Shown piece after piece: positions 1-9,700 of a stretch of 64,000 bases of DNA. Both the position numbers and the translations under genes were made by a program. Source of the DNA: Elusimicrobiota bacterium (lineage in GTDB: Bacteria; Elusimicrobiota; Elusimicrobia; UBA1565; UBA9628); contig DAIDHS010000011.1 of the NCBI GenBank assembly GCA_027451985.1, positions 1 to 64,000 of the forward strand, read 5' to 3'. A model generated the notes under the pieces. The model was not told the origin of the DNA and searched no databases. It saw only the letters and a list, made by a program, of their open reading frames with translations. Position 1 is the stretch's first letter. Every line of letters begins with the position of its first letter.

Positions 1-975
1 TCACGGTGAGGTTGAGCGCGCCACCGACCTCCGTGCGGCTTTTGTCCAAGGAGTCAGAAATGGAAAACCGTCCGACCGCTCCGGAGAAGTTCTGGGGTTG
101 GCCGGCGCTGGGCAGCGGAAGCACGGTCAGTTTGAGCGCGTTGGTGGAAACTGTCTTCGTCTGCGTCGCGCCAAAATTCATGTTGAAGACTTGGTTGAAG
201 AAATTGGAGGAGAACGGATCGGCGCCTTGCTCCATTACCGGGCAGACGACCGAGGCGGGTCCGATGGTCAGGCGGCCGCTGTGCTCCGGGAAAAGGGCGG
301 TCTTAATCACGGACACGTCGTACATTCGGCCGCGGAACTGCGCGGTTTCCCGGCGGATGGGCGGGAGATCTTCTTCCATGAATCCAGAAAGGTCCGGCGG
401 CGTGTATTGCGGGTTTCCGGCTAGCGCGGCGGCATTGTAAAACTTCACGGTCAGAGTCGCCTGCTGGTCCACGTAGATTTCCTTTTTGTCGAGCTGAGCA
501 GTGACGAAAAAATCCGGCGCGCCGGAAACCCGCTGCGCTTGGATTTGCGAGGGCGGCGCCGCGGCCTGCTGCTGGGCTGCGTTGGGGCTTGAGCGCAGGA
601 CCTCGATGGTGATGGGACTGGTCTGAACCGTGCGGCCCTTATAGCTCAGCGTGATGGGCGGGATGATTCCTTTGCCTACGAACCGGGGCACGAGCACGTA
701 GGTGTAATCAATGGAGCTGGAAACCCGGCCGTTGATGATGGAGATGCTTTGATTGCGGCCTGAAGAGTAGACGCTGAAATCGGGGAGCGCGGGGATGCGC
801 GGATCGGGAAGAGAGCTGTCCGGCCCGTTGACGCTGACGGTCAGGGTGATTTGGCCGTTGAGCGGGACCTGGCTGCGATCCACTTGATCGTTGATGGAAA
901 TCTGCGCCCGCGCGGCGGCTGCAGTGGCCAGCAAGAGCGCCACCAGGGCCGCGATTCTTATTTTCCCCATCATGG
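1..975 (-). CDS. batD: BatD-like oxygen tolerance protein, partial (runs off left edge)
   Basis: Reading the minus strand from ATG at 975 gives MMGKIRIAALVALLLATAAAARAQISINDQVDRSQVPLNGQITLTVSVNGPDS..., open to the window edge; signal peptide plus BatD-type repeats; next to BatB/BatA. Not in the ORF track because it is truncated. Confidence 0.85.
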
Positions 976-1005
976 CGCTATTCTATTATTTTGGGAGGCG
1001 CGCCC

Positions 1006-2700
1006 TCACCAATCCTCTCCGCTAGGCGTTCGTTCCTTAGCCTGATTCTTGAATTTATTCGCCATCGGTTTTTCCCGTTCCGCCACCGCCTGCATGATGC
1101 GCTTGGCGTCCTGAGGAGAAATTTGGTTTCGGGGGCTGGGCTTGGGCTGCTGATTTTTTTGGCCTGAGCCGCCGCTTTGCGGCTTGGGAGCGTTGTTGTG
1201 CTGGTTCTTATTGCCCGCGCCGCGCTGGTTCTGCTTCTGGTTTTTTTTCTTCGGCGGCGGGTGTTTGAGCGCGCGCAACGCCACCGCGAGGTTGTAGCGA
1301 GCGTCGGGATCTTCGGGATCGAGCACCACGGCTTTGCGGAAATCACCGACGGCCGCTTTGTAGTCGCCTGCGGCAAAATCAACGTCCCCTAGATTGTAGC
1401 TGGCGGCGGAGCGGACTTTGGGCGAAGCATTTGAATCGATCAGGGCCTCAAATGCCTTCCTGGCCTCGTCTAAATCTTCAAGTCGGAATAGCGCGTCGCC
1501 GGAATTGAATACGGGACGGATGTCATGTGGGCTTTTTGCCGCCGCCGCGGAGTAGTCGTCCAGCGCGTTTAGATAGCTTTGTTGTTGGTAGAGCTTGTTG
1601 CCGGCTCGCAAATCGCCTTCAGTGGTTGCGGCGCGCGCGCCGATTCCGGGGAGAAGGAGCAAAAAAACGAGGAACAGCTTTTCCGCGTTTTTCGCTTTCC
1701 CCCAAATGTCTCCAGTTTCGGGAATGAGGAACCCCGCCAGCAAAAGGACGAAGGCCAAAGCCAGCGGCCATTGGAAGTGGTTGCGGTAGCGATCGGTGGA
1801 AGATGAGACGCTTTGCGCTTGAGTGGTCTTAAGGATCTGCTGAGCCACGGCCGAAACCTCGCTCTGATCCGCGTTGGCCCGATAGTAGGTCCCGCCGGTC
1901 GCGGAAGCCAAGGCGGAAAGAACGTCCTCGTGCAGACGCGTGATGACGGTGTTTCCCTTGTCGTCCTTTTTGTAGCCGGTGAGGTTCCCGGAGGAGTCTT
2001 TTAAAGGGATGGGAGCGCCTTCCATGGTCCCGAAGCCGATGGCGTAGATGCGGATTCCCAATGGCGCGGCGGCCTTGGCAGCGGCCAGCGGATCGCTCTT
2101 ATGATCCCCGCCGTCGCTGAGGATGACGAGCGACTTCACTCCGGGATATTGCTGGAGTATCTGTGCGGCTTGAGTGATGGCCGGACCCATGGCGGTACCG
2201 GGCACCGGCAACATGTCCGGAGACAGGGAATCGGCGGCTTGGCGCAGGGCATCCATGTCCAAAGTCATGGGGCAAATGACGGCGGGTTCGCCTGAAAAGG
2301 TCATCAGCCCGATACGGTTTCCGGAGAGTTCGTCCAGGAGCAAGGCGAGGTCGCGCTTGGCTGCCTCCAACCTTGAAGGCGAGACATCCTGCGCGGACAT
2401 GGATAGGGAGGTATCTACGGCGATGAGAATTTGGCGGGTTCGGGATTTGCTGGCGACGAGCTCGATGCCCCACTGTGGTCCGGCCAAGGCGACGAAAATG
2501 AGCGCGAGGGCTGAAATTTGCAGCGCTGTTTTGAGCGAACGACGGGAAGCCGCTTGTTCGGGAATGAGACGCCCAAGCGTGGCCGGCGTCCCTAGGAGGG
2601 CGTTTAGGCGTCGGCGCCGGCGGCCCGCCGTCCAGGCCGCAAGCGCCGTTGCGGCAAGGGCCGGAAGCATCCATAACAGCCAGAGCGGATCTTTCCACAT
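1006..2700 (-). CDS. BatB/BatC-like fusion: VWA domain with TM helices plus C-terminal TPR repeats
   Basis: MIDAS-like DTSLSMSAQD, then TPR-like NKLYQQQSYLNALDDYSAAA / YNLGDVDFAAGDYKAAVGDFRKAVVLDPEDPDARYNLAVAL. Confidence 0.88.
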   Translation of the reverse strand: MWKDPLWLLWMLPALAATALAAWTAGRRRRRLNALLGTPATLGRLIPEQAASRRSLKTALQISALALIFVALAGPQWGIELVASKSRTRQILIAVDTSLSMSAQDVSPSRLEAAKRDLALLLDELSGNRIGLMTFSGEPAVICPMTLDMDALRQAADSLSPDMLPVPGTAMGPAITQAAQILQQYPGVKSLVILSDGGDHKSDPLAAAKAAAPLGIRIYAIGFGTMEGAPIPLKDSSGNLTGYKKDDKGNTVITRLHEDVLSALASATGGTYYRANADQSEVSAVAQQILKTTQAQSVSSSTDRYRNHFQWPLALAFVLLLAGFLIPETGDIWGKAKNAEKLFLVFLLLLPGIGARAATTEGDLRAGNKLYQQQSYLNALDDYSAAAAKSPHDIRPVFNSGDALFRLEDLDEARKAFEALIDSNASPKVRSAASYNLGDVDFAAGDYKAAVGDFRKAVVLDPEDPDARYNLAVALRALKHPPPKKKNQKQNQRGAGNKNQHNNAPKPQSGGSGQKNQQPKPSPRNQISPQDAKRIMQAVAEREKPMANKFKNQAKERTPSGEDW

Positions 2701-2703
2701 ATT

Positions 2704-3693
2704 CTAGGGCCACCTTAGGAAGAAAACGCCGCCAAGAATCGCCTCAAGCACGAGGCAAATTGCCGCCGCGGCCGCCGGATATTGGTAGAGGTCCGACTTG
2801 ATGAGCTCGGGAGGCTGGCGGGTCTTGGATTTTTCCAGTTTGTCGATGATGTCGTAGATTTGCCTCAAGTTCTGCGAATCCGAGACGCGGTAATATCGTC
2901 CCCCGGTCATGTCCGCGATTTTGGTCAAAAGAGCGTCGTCGAGATCATCGGAGACGGTGGCCATCACTGTTCCTTCCGGGGTTTGGACTGGCGCTTCGGC
3001 CGGGCCGTGCTTGGCGCACCCGATGGTGTAAATTTTCACTCCCTGTTCCTGCGCCACCTTGGCCGCGGTGATCGGGTCGACCAAACCCGTGTTGCTGCGT
3101 CCGTCGGTCATAAGAATAATGATCTTGCTTTTCGCGGTTCCGGCTTTCAGGTGGTTAAGCGCGGAGACGATGCCGTCGCCGATGGCGGTGCCGTCCGATC
3201 CGGTCATGCCCGGATAGAGAGCGGAGATTTGGGAATCCAAAGCGGAATAATCCGAAGTCAGGGGACAGACGAGTTCAGGCGCTCCGCCGAACTGAATGGC
3301 GCCGATGAGGTCAGAAGTCCGGCGGGCGATGAAGCTGATTGCCGCCGCCTTCGCGGCCTGGATGCGAGATGGAGACAAATCGATGGCGCTCATTGAAGTC
3401 GAGGTGTCCATCGCGAGCATGATGTCGATGCCCTCGCCGGAGCCGTGTAGGCGCTCCAGGATTTTTTCCGGACGGGCCAGGGCTAGAACGATGAGAGCGA
3501 GAGCGGAGAGAATGAGCACGGGAGAGTGTAGAGCCGCGGCACGAGCCTTGAGGGATGGTCTTGCTTCAGATAGAGAGGAATTTTCAGGCAGCGGCCAAGC
3601 GGCTTCCTGCGGGCCGCTTGAGCGGAAATAAAGCCACGCGGCGGCGGCGGCGAGAATTAGGAGCAGCAAGAACAGCGGGTTTTCCAGGCTCAT
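2704..3693 (-). CDS. batA: BatA-like VWA domain membrane protein
   Basis: DIMLAMDTSTSMSAIDLSPSRIQAAK MIDAS motif, N- and C-terminal TM segments. Confidence 0.88.
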   Translation of the reverse strand: MSLENPLFLLLLILAAAAAWLYFRSSGPQEAAWPLPENSSLSEARPSLKARAAALHSPVLILSALALIVLALARPEKILERLHGSGEGIDIMLAMDTSTSMSAIDLSPSRIQAAKAAAISFIARRTSDLIGAIQFGGAPELVCPLTSDYSALDSQISALYPGMTGSDGTAIGDGIVSALNHLKAGTAKSKIIILMTDGRSNTGLVDPITAAKVAQEQGVKIYTIGCAKHGPAEAPVQTPEGTVMATVSDDLDDALLTKIADMTGGRYYRVSDSQNLRQIYDIIDKLEKSKTRQPPELIKSDLYQYPAAAAAICLVLEAILGGVFFLRWP

Positions 3694-4610
3694 GCTTTTG
3701 TCCTGGTTGGTTCATGCGGCTCGTTCGGTTCGGGTTGAGGCGTCGTGTCCCTGACGATTTGGATGGCTGTCACGATGTCTGAGGGTCCCCATTCCGGATC
3801 CGGAGAAATTTTGGCGAACTTAATGAGATCGGCGCGATCAAGGACCCCCTTGGCTTTGGCCGAAAGGCCGCGGCTTGGGTCCTCCCCGCGCAGTGCGCGG
3901 GAAATCTCGGCGGTGGTCATCTGCGGCGCGGCAAAGCCGAAACGCCTCTCAAGGTAGCGCTTCAAAATGTCGGTCAGCGCGCTGTAGAAGTCCTTGTGCC
4001 GGCCCAGCTCCCATAATCCGGATTTCTGCAGTGCGCTGAGTTCCGATTCCGCGATGACCTCGGGCGGTCGCGAATCGACGGCCGGACCGATTGCGGCGCC
4101 GCCGTCCGCTTTTTTCGACAGCTTGCGATAAAGCGCGTAGCCGGCGGCGATGAGAACAGCGAGCAGGAGCCATCGCCAGAGGGGCGGCCTTGCCGCCCGC
4201 GGCGCCTTGATGTCGCGGGGCTCGGCGCCATTTGACAGAGAGGGCTCCGCCACGGTGATCGGGATCGAAGGGCTCAGGAATTGCGGCGTTCCTGTGGAAG
4301 GCGCGCAGGCCAGAGAAACGGCGATCTTTCCCACCGCGAGGGGTAAAATGCGCGCGGAAAAAGGCTGGAGGCGCTCGTTGCCCTGCACGATGGATTTTCC
4401 AAAATGGGCGTTGGTCACGGCGTAGGAAACGTCCGTTGAGATGGAAAGCTTAAAAACCAAATCTTTTGGGAAATCGGACGCGACGGTGCCGGAGATTGCA
4501 AAAGGCAGGCCCAGTTGAGCCTGCGCGGTAGACGGGTTGATGCTCCAGCGCACGTCCTGCGCCGCCGCGGGACGGCCGAGCGCGGCCAGGAGCGCGAGCG
4601 CGGCGATCAT
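3690..4610 (-). CDS. Bat operon membrane protein (BatD/DUF4381-like)
   Basis: Signal peptide, Ig-like ectodomain, single TM (LWRWLLLAVLIAAGYALYRKL), cytosolic tail; overlaps batA start. Confidence 0.65.
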   Translation of the reverse strand: MIAALALLAALGRPAAAQDVRWSINPSTAQAQLGLPFAISGTVASDFPKDLVFKLSISTDVSYAVTNAHFGKSIVQGNERLQPFSARILPLAVGKIAVSLACAPSTGTPQFLSPSIPITVAEPSLSNGAEPRDIKAPRAARPPLWRWLLLAVLIAAGYALYRKLSKKADGGAAIGPAVDSRPPEVIAESELSALQKSGLWELGRHKDFYSALTDILKRYLERRFGFAAPQMTTAEISRALRGEDPSRGLSAKAKGVLDRADLIKFAKISPDPEWGPSDIVTAIQIVRDTTPQPEPNEPHEPTRTKA

Positions 4611-5491
4611 CGCCGAAGCCTCTTGGCCCGCCGGCGGAAAAACCGCACCACGGGATCGATGTAGGATGACTCGGTGTTGATCCGGATGGCGTCGAGTCCC
4701 GACTGAGTGAAGATGGCGGATAAGCGTGACAGCCGTTCCTCTTCTTTTTTGCGATAGGCGAGCAGTCCGGCTTTTTGGGAGGCATCAATGAGAAAGCGTC
4801 TGCCGGATTCGGGGTCTCGCGCACGGAGGAACGCGCCCGCGTTGGGAAGCGACGCTTCCTTGGGATCTGCGATCAGGATGGGGATGACGTCGTGCTTGAG
4901 CGCGGCCAGGCGCAAAGATTTCTCAAAGCCCGCGTCCCGGAAGTCGGAAATGAGGAAGAGGATGGCGCGCCTTTTGAGTACGCGGTTGATGGTGTCAAGC
5001 GCGGAGGCGATTTCGGTCCCTTTCCCCTTCGGCTCGTAGGCCAGGACGTCTCGGATGAGGTGCAGGACGTGCGTGCGGCCCTTTTTGGGCGGCACGTACT
5101 CCTCAACGGAATCAGTGAACAGGAAAAGGCCGACCTTGTCGTTGTTGTGCAGGGCCGAAAAGGCGAGAATGGCGGAGAGCTCCGCGGCGATTTCTTTCTT
5201 GAGGCTCTGTCCGCTGCCGAAAAATTGCGAGCCCGAAAGATCGCAGGCCACCACGGCGGTCAGTTCCCGCTCTTCTGAGTAGCGGCGGATGTGAAGGCGG
5301 CCGGTGCGCGCAGTCACGTTCCAATCGATGGAGCGTACGTCGTCGCCCGGCGCGTATTCACGCACCTCCGCGAACTCCATGCCGCGTCCCTTGAAGACGC
5401 TTAGATATTCCCCCGCGAATGTTTCCGCGACAAGCCGTCCGGTTAGGATTTCAATCCGCCGGACTTTCGCCAGGATTTCCGGAGCGATCAT
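4607..5491 (-). CDS. DUF58 domain protein
   Basis: MIAPEILAKVRRIEILTGRLVAETFAGEYLSVFKGRGMEFAEVREYAPGDDVRSIDWNVTARTGRLHIRRYSEERELTAVVACDLSGS; start trimmed from ORF start 5623. Confidence 0.92.
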   Translation of the reverse strand: MIAPEILAKVRRIEILTGRLVAETFAGEYLSVFKGRGMEFAEVREYAPGDDVRSIDWNVTARTGRLHIRRYSEERELTAVVACDLSGSQFFGSGQSLKKEIAAELSAILAFSALHNNDKVGLFLFTDSVEEYVPPKKGRTHVLHLIRDVLAYEPKGKGTEIASALDTINRVLKRRAILFLISDFRDAGFEKSLRLAALKHDVIPILIADPKEASLPNAGAFLRARDPESGRRFLIDASQKAGLLAYRKKEEERLSRLSAIFTQSGLDAIRINTESSYIDPVVRFFRRRAKRLRR

Positions 5492-5510
5492 TGTGGCGCG
5501 GCTCCTGGCC

Positions 5511-6503
5511 TTAGGGAACCTCCACCGCCTCGAAGAGCGAGCGGATGACGGTCTCGGAGGTGACGTTCTCCGCCTCCGCCTCGTAGCTGACCATGATGCG
5601 GTGGCGTAGCACGTCCGGTCCAATCGACTTGACGTCCTCGGGGGTGACGTAGCCGCGGCCGTTCAAGAATGCGTAGGCCTTGGCCGCCTGGGCCAGAAAG
5701 ATGGTCGCGCGGGGGCTCGCTCCGTAGGCGATGTGCGACTTGTGGGCGTCCAACCGGTAGCTCTTGGGATCGCGGGTCGCGAAAACCAAGTCCAAGATGT
5801 AGTTCTTGATCTTCTCGTCCACGTAGATTTCGGCCACGGTCTTGCGCGCCGCGACGATATCGGAGATTTTGGCGGCCTTCTCGGGCTGAGGCGTTTCCGC
5901 CGAGGTCATTCGTTCCAGAATGCTTTTCTCCTCGGTTTTGGAGGGATAGCCGACTTTGATTTTGAGCATGAAACGGTCGACTTGGGCTTCGGGCAGGGGA
6001 TAGGTTCCCTCCTGCTCAATGGGGTTTTGCGTGGCCAGCACCAGGAACGGATTGGGCAGCGGGTAGGACTCGTTACCGATGGTGACTTTTTTTTCCTGCA
6101 TGGCTTCTAGAAGCGCGCTCTGCACTTTGGCCGGGGCGCGGTTGATTTCGTCGGCCAGAACTAAATTCGCGAAGACCGGGCCCTTGCGCGGCAAAAAGTC
6201 CGAGGTTTTGGGGTTGAAGATCAAGGTTCCGGTCAAGTCCGCGGGCAGCAGGTCGGGCGTGAACTGAATGCGGGAGAAGCTCGCGTCAACGGCCTGGGCC
6301 AGGGTCTTGACCGCCAGGGTTTTCGCCAAGCCGGGAACGCCTTCAAGCAGGATGTGCCCGTCGGCCAAAAGCCCGATAAGAAGCCTTTCGACGGTTTCCT
6401 CCTGCCCGACGATGACGCGGGCCATCTCGCGCTTCAGGGCCGCGACGAAGCGGCTTTCCTGCGAGACTTTCTGATTGATTTCGGCGATTCCTAGCTGAGA
6501 CAT
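5511..6503 (-). CDS. moxR: MoxR family AAA+ ATPase
   Basis: VIVGQEETVERLLIGLLADGHILLEGVPGLAKTLAVKTLAQ Walker A; LVLADEINRAPAKVQSALLEAMQEKKVT Walker B. Confidence 0.95.
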   Translation of the reverse strand: MSQLGIAEINQKVSQESRFVAALKREMARVIVGQEETVERLLIGLLADGHILLEGVPGLAKTLAVKTLAQAVDASFSRIQFTPDLLPADLTGTLIFNPKTSDFLPRKGPVFANLVLADEINRAPAKVQSALLEAMQEKKVTIGNESYPLPNPFLVLATQNPIEQEGTYPLPEAQVDRFMLKIKVGYPSKTEEKSILERMTSAETPQPEKAAKISDIVAARKTVAEIYVDEKIKNYILDLVFATRDPKSYRLDAHKSHIAYGASPRATIFLAQAAKAYAFLNGRGYVTPEDVKSIGPDVLRHRIMVSYEAEAENVTSETVIRSLFEAVEVP

Positions 6504-6558
6504 GTCCCGATTCCTCCTTTAAGTCTTATCCGTTTCCGTACGCCCTGTGCCGCGGCTC

Positions 6559-7164
6559 CTACCATAGGCCGGCGCCGAGCTCCTGCTTCTTCTGCGCCGC
6601 CTCTTCCGCTTTGCGCTTGGCGGCTTCCTGCTCTTCCAGGATTTGCTCCTTTTCCAAATTTTGAAGCGTGGTCAATGTCTTGAGGGCTTGGAGCCTGACG
6701 CCCTCGTCGATATCGCTGAGCGCCGTGGTGACGTTGGGCGCCGCGGAGTAGTCTCCCACTTGGGCGAGGGCTTTGAGGGCCGCGATCCGGACGCTCGCGT
6801 CTGGATCGCGCAGCGCCCAAATCAGGTTTTGGGACACATCGTGGCCTTTGTGGGTGGCCAGGATCTGCTCCGCGATCTTGCCGCGGATTTCCGAGGATTC
6901 GTCGGTGCGAAGCTTTTTAAAGATGACCTGTTGCGCCTGGGTGTCGCACCAATTGGCGTCTAGAAACTCCAGGGACTGCCAGCGGACGTCCTTGTGGTCA
7001 TCGTTCGCGGCGTGGATGACTTTGGCCAAGTTGGCGTTGTCCACGATGCAAGGCGGAACGGCCGGGATGACCGGCGCGGGTGGCGGCGGCGGAGGAGGCT
7101 TCATTTCTTGGTAGCCGAAATAGCTGGCAATGGCCAGAGCGATGACGAGAAGGGCGTATTTCAT
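6559..7164 (-). CDS. HEAT-repeat protein with N-terminal TM anchor
   Basis: NLIWALRDPDASVRIAALKALAQVGDYSAAPNVTTALSDIDEGVRLQALKTLTTL HEAT repeats. Confidence 0.75.
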   Translation of the reverse strand: MKYALLVIALAIASYFGYQEMKPPPPPPPAPVIPAVPPCIVDNANLAKVIHAANDDHKDVRWQSLEFLDANWCDTQAQQVIFKKLRTDESSEIRGKIAEQILATHKGHDVSQNLIWALRDPDASVRIAALKALAQVGDYSAAPNVTTALSDIDEGVRLQALKTLTTLQNLEKEQILEEQEAAKRKAEEAAQKKQELGAGLW

Positions 7165-7165
7165 G

Positions 7166-8017
7166 TTAGTTCGTTTTTTTCACCCAGCGGGGCAAATCGA
7201 TCTTCCGGCGGGCGACTTCCAGTTCTCCCTTGCGGATTTCAACGGACAAAATTTCAGGTGGCCGCAGCCGCGTCCACCGGCCTGCGTCCAAGTTCTCGCT
7301 GCCGATGACGATTTTGCCGTTCCGTTCAGCGAAGCTCATGACATACCAAGGCTGCGACGGATTGCAGGCGCGCCAGCGGCTCGGCTTGGATGCGTGGCAT
7401 AAAATGTGGACGCCGTGGGCGCTGGCCGCGACGGCGTTGAGGCTCGTATAGGGCGCCGCTTTCCCCGGATGGTTGCGCTTGCACCTGGCCCAAAGCCACC
7501 AGTCCTCCGCGATGCAGGCCTTGAAGGCCGCAGCCGGGCTGCCGGTTTTTTCGAGGAACTTTAGGAACTGCCAGAAATAAACCTCGCTGTCGTTCTGGGA
7601 TCGGACGTTGCGGGCCAGCGGTCCGAGAGCTCGGGCGACTTCATCGGGAATCTGGAGGGTCCCGTTATGGGCGAAAATCCAGCGGCCGTCCGTATAGGGA
7701 TGGGTGTTGGCCTTGCTCACGAGTTTTTGAGCGGCAATTCCCCTGGGATTGGATGCGGCGCGGATGTGCCCAACGACGACCCGGGACCGCGCGCGTCCGA
7801 CCGCCGCCGTGAACGCGGTTTTTTGTCTGTAAACGGGCAAGGGGCTCTTTTCGATCGCGACCCGGCCCGAAGCGGTGAAATGCCCGATGCCCCAGCCGTC
7901 TTTCTGGAGATTCTTGGGATTGGCCCGGGCTTGTTTGAACAGCGAGCGTTCCGATGCCAGCAGGTACTCGGCGGCGGAAGCGGGATCGGGCGAAACTTGC
8001 GCAAAAAGCCGACACAT
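7166..8017 (-). CDS. Class II glutamine amidotransferase (YafJ/GATase_4-like)
   Basis: MCRLFAQVS with Cys2 nucleophile; TNTHPYTDGRWIFAHNGTL; start trimmed to give Met-Cys. Confidence 0.85.
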   Translation of the reverse strand: MCRLFAQVSPDPASAAEYLLASERSLFKQARANPKNLQKDGWGIGHFTASGRVAIEKSPLPVYRQKTAFTAAVGRARSRVVVGHIRAASNPRGIAAQKLVSKANTHPYTDGRWIFAHNGTLQIPDEVARALGPLARNVRSQNDSEVYFWQFLKFLEKTGSPAAAFKACIAEDWWLWARCKRNHPGKAAPYTSLNAVAASAHGVHILCHASKPSRWRACNPSQPWYVMSFAERNGKIVIGSENLDAGRWTRLRPPEILSVEIRKGELEVARRKIDLPRWVKKTN

Positions 8018-8122
8018 ATGGCCAAAAAAATTAGAACAAATCAAAACCCGGTGTTCAAGACGTCCGGGTCGCTGCTCATGCAGGCACTATACAAAAAAGG
8101 CGGAGAAATTGTCAGTCTCGCC

Positions 8123-8151
8123 TTGATTTAGGTTTTCCCGCAATCTATACT
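8123..8151 (+). promoter_or_regulatory. Sigma70-type promoter TTGATT-17-TATACT ahead of RDD gene
   Basis: ttgatt 8123-8128, 17-nt spacer, tatact 8146-8151; ATG at 8160. Confidence 0.65.
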
Positions 8152-8159
8152 AACCCTAC

Positions 8160-8972
8160 ATGCCCGAGGAACGGATTCTTGAGTTTAAGCCCGCGCGGAT
8201 CAGCGAGCGTTTCCTCGCCTACATCCTGGACCTAATTCCCTTCCTGATCGGCTATGCGTTCTGCATCCGCCGATTCCGAAGTCTCCCCCACGGCCCGGGC
8301 TTGGGTGTGCGCTTGACGCTTCTGTTCCTTGGGGCCTATTTCATTTACGAGTTCTTTGGAAACCTCTTCGGTGCGACTATCGGCAAGTGGCTCATGGGAG
8401 TGCGCGTCATCGGAACAGACGGCCGCTCTTTGGGCTTGTTCCGCAGCTTGCTGAGGGCGGCGGGCTATTTCATCAGCACTCCCTTCTTCAACCTCGGCTT
8501 CATCGTCGCCTTATTCCATCCGGAGTCCCGCGCTCTGCATGATTTGCTGGCGGGGACGACGGTCGTGGAACTTAAGCCCAAAACTCCGGCGCAGGCGACA
8601 CTGGTCTTCACGGCCGCACTGGCGCTCGTTTCCCTGATCTATGGAGGCGCTCTCTACCTATCTTCCGTGGAGCCGACGCCGGCCGATGTCGTGGCCATGC
8701 GGCAAGCCCAAGAAGCTCTTGCGGTCCTGGGCCGAATAGAGGAGTCCTACAAGGCGAGCCACGGCGCCTACACGGCTTCGCTGATGGACTTGGCCCGCGC
8801 CAGCGGAAACGTCGGAACCTTTAGGGATTCCCTGCTCAGGATGTTCAATCCCGACGATTTTGTCATTGAAGCGGACGCGGAGCACTACCGTATTCAGGCA
8901 AGGCTGAAAGGACCCTGGGCCAAGCCCGTCGCCATTGAGGGGCCGGAGCAGCCGGCCCCGGCCTCACGCTAG
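8160..8972 (+). CDS. RDD family membrane protein
   Basis: ARISERFLAYILDLIPFLIGYAF...GATIGKWLMGVRVIGTDGRSLG...ALHDLLAGTTVV. Confidence 0.87.
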   Translation: MPEERILEFKPARISERFLAYILDLIPFLIGYAFCIRRFRSLPHGPGLGVRLTLLFLGAYFIYEFFGNLFGATIGKWLMGVRVIGTDGRSLGLFRSLLRAAGYFISTPFFNLGFIVALFHPESRALHDLLAGTTVVELKPKTPAQATLVFTAALALVSLIYGGALYLSSVEPTPADVVAMRQAQEALAVLGRIEESYKASHGAYTASLMDLARASGNVGTFRDSLLRMFNPDDFVIEADAEHYRIQARLKGPWAKPVAIEGPEQPAPASR

Positions 8973-9685
8973 TCCGCAGTTTGGGCGCTCTGGCGCGCCT
9001 GTTCCAGCTTCTCGGTCGTTCCCACGTCTTGCCAATAGGCGCCGTCGCATCGGAAACCGCGCAGGTCTCCCCCCTCGGCCGCGATGCGGACGTAGGCATC
9101 GCTTAAAGAAAAGGCTCCGGTTTCCGTCATCCGTTCCAAGAGCTCCGGAGAAACGACCGAAATGCCGCAGAAGGCCAAGGCCACGGAAGCTTTGTCCGCT
9201 GGCGTGGCCCCTGCCGCATTGGGCGCTCGGCCACGCAGGCGGCCATCAGGGCCGAAGAGAAGCCGCCGGGAACTTACCCTGTTTTGGACCGCGAGCGTGG
9301 CCAAGGCGCCGCTTTGCAAGTGGCTTTGATAGAGGACGTTTAAATCTATGTCGCTCACCACGTCCACATTGTGGACGAAAAAAGGCCGGCCTTCGCCTAT
9401 GAGCGGGGCGGCCTTCTTAAGCCCGCCGCCCGTATTAAGCAGAGTCTTCTCTCGGGAAATCCGGATATCGAACCCGAAATTCTTGTGCTGGCGAAGGAAG
9501 CGCTCGATGTCATCCGCCTTGTGAAAGACGTTGACCGCGAAGCCGTCGACTCCGGCCGCGGCGAGCCGCCGCAGGACGATTTCCAGAAGCGTCTTGCTTC
9601 CGATTGTGGCCAGAGCTTTAGGCGTTTTTTGAGTCAAGGGAGCCAGACGGGTCCCCAATCCCGCAGCGAGAACCACGGCTTTCAT
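8969..9685 (-). CDS. Nucleotidyltransferase, MurU/mannose-1-P guanylyltransferase-like
   Basis: MKAVVLAAGLGTRLAPLTQKTPKALATIGSKTLLE signature. Confidence 0.88.
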   Translation of the reverse strand: MKAVVLAAGLGTRLAPLTQKTPKALATIGSKTLLEIVLRRLAAAGVDGFAVNVFHKADDIERFLRQHKNFGFDIRISREKTLLNTGGGLKKAAPLIGEGRPFFVHNVDVVSDIDLNVLYQSHLQSGALATLAVQNRVSSRRLLFGPDGRLRGRAPNAAGATPADKASVALAFCGISVVSPELLERMTETGAFSLSDAYVRIAAEGGDLRGFRCDGAYWQDVGTTEKLEQARQSAQTAD

Positions 9686-9700
9686 GCCGGGATGCCCGCG

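Noticed and set aside
2101-2707. Plus-strand ORFs opposite batB
   Set aside because: Shadow frames; the minus-strand VWA/TPR assignment is strong.
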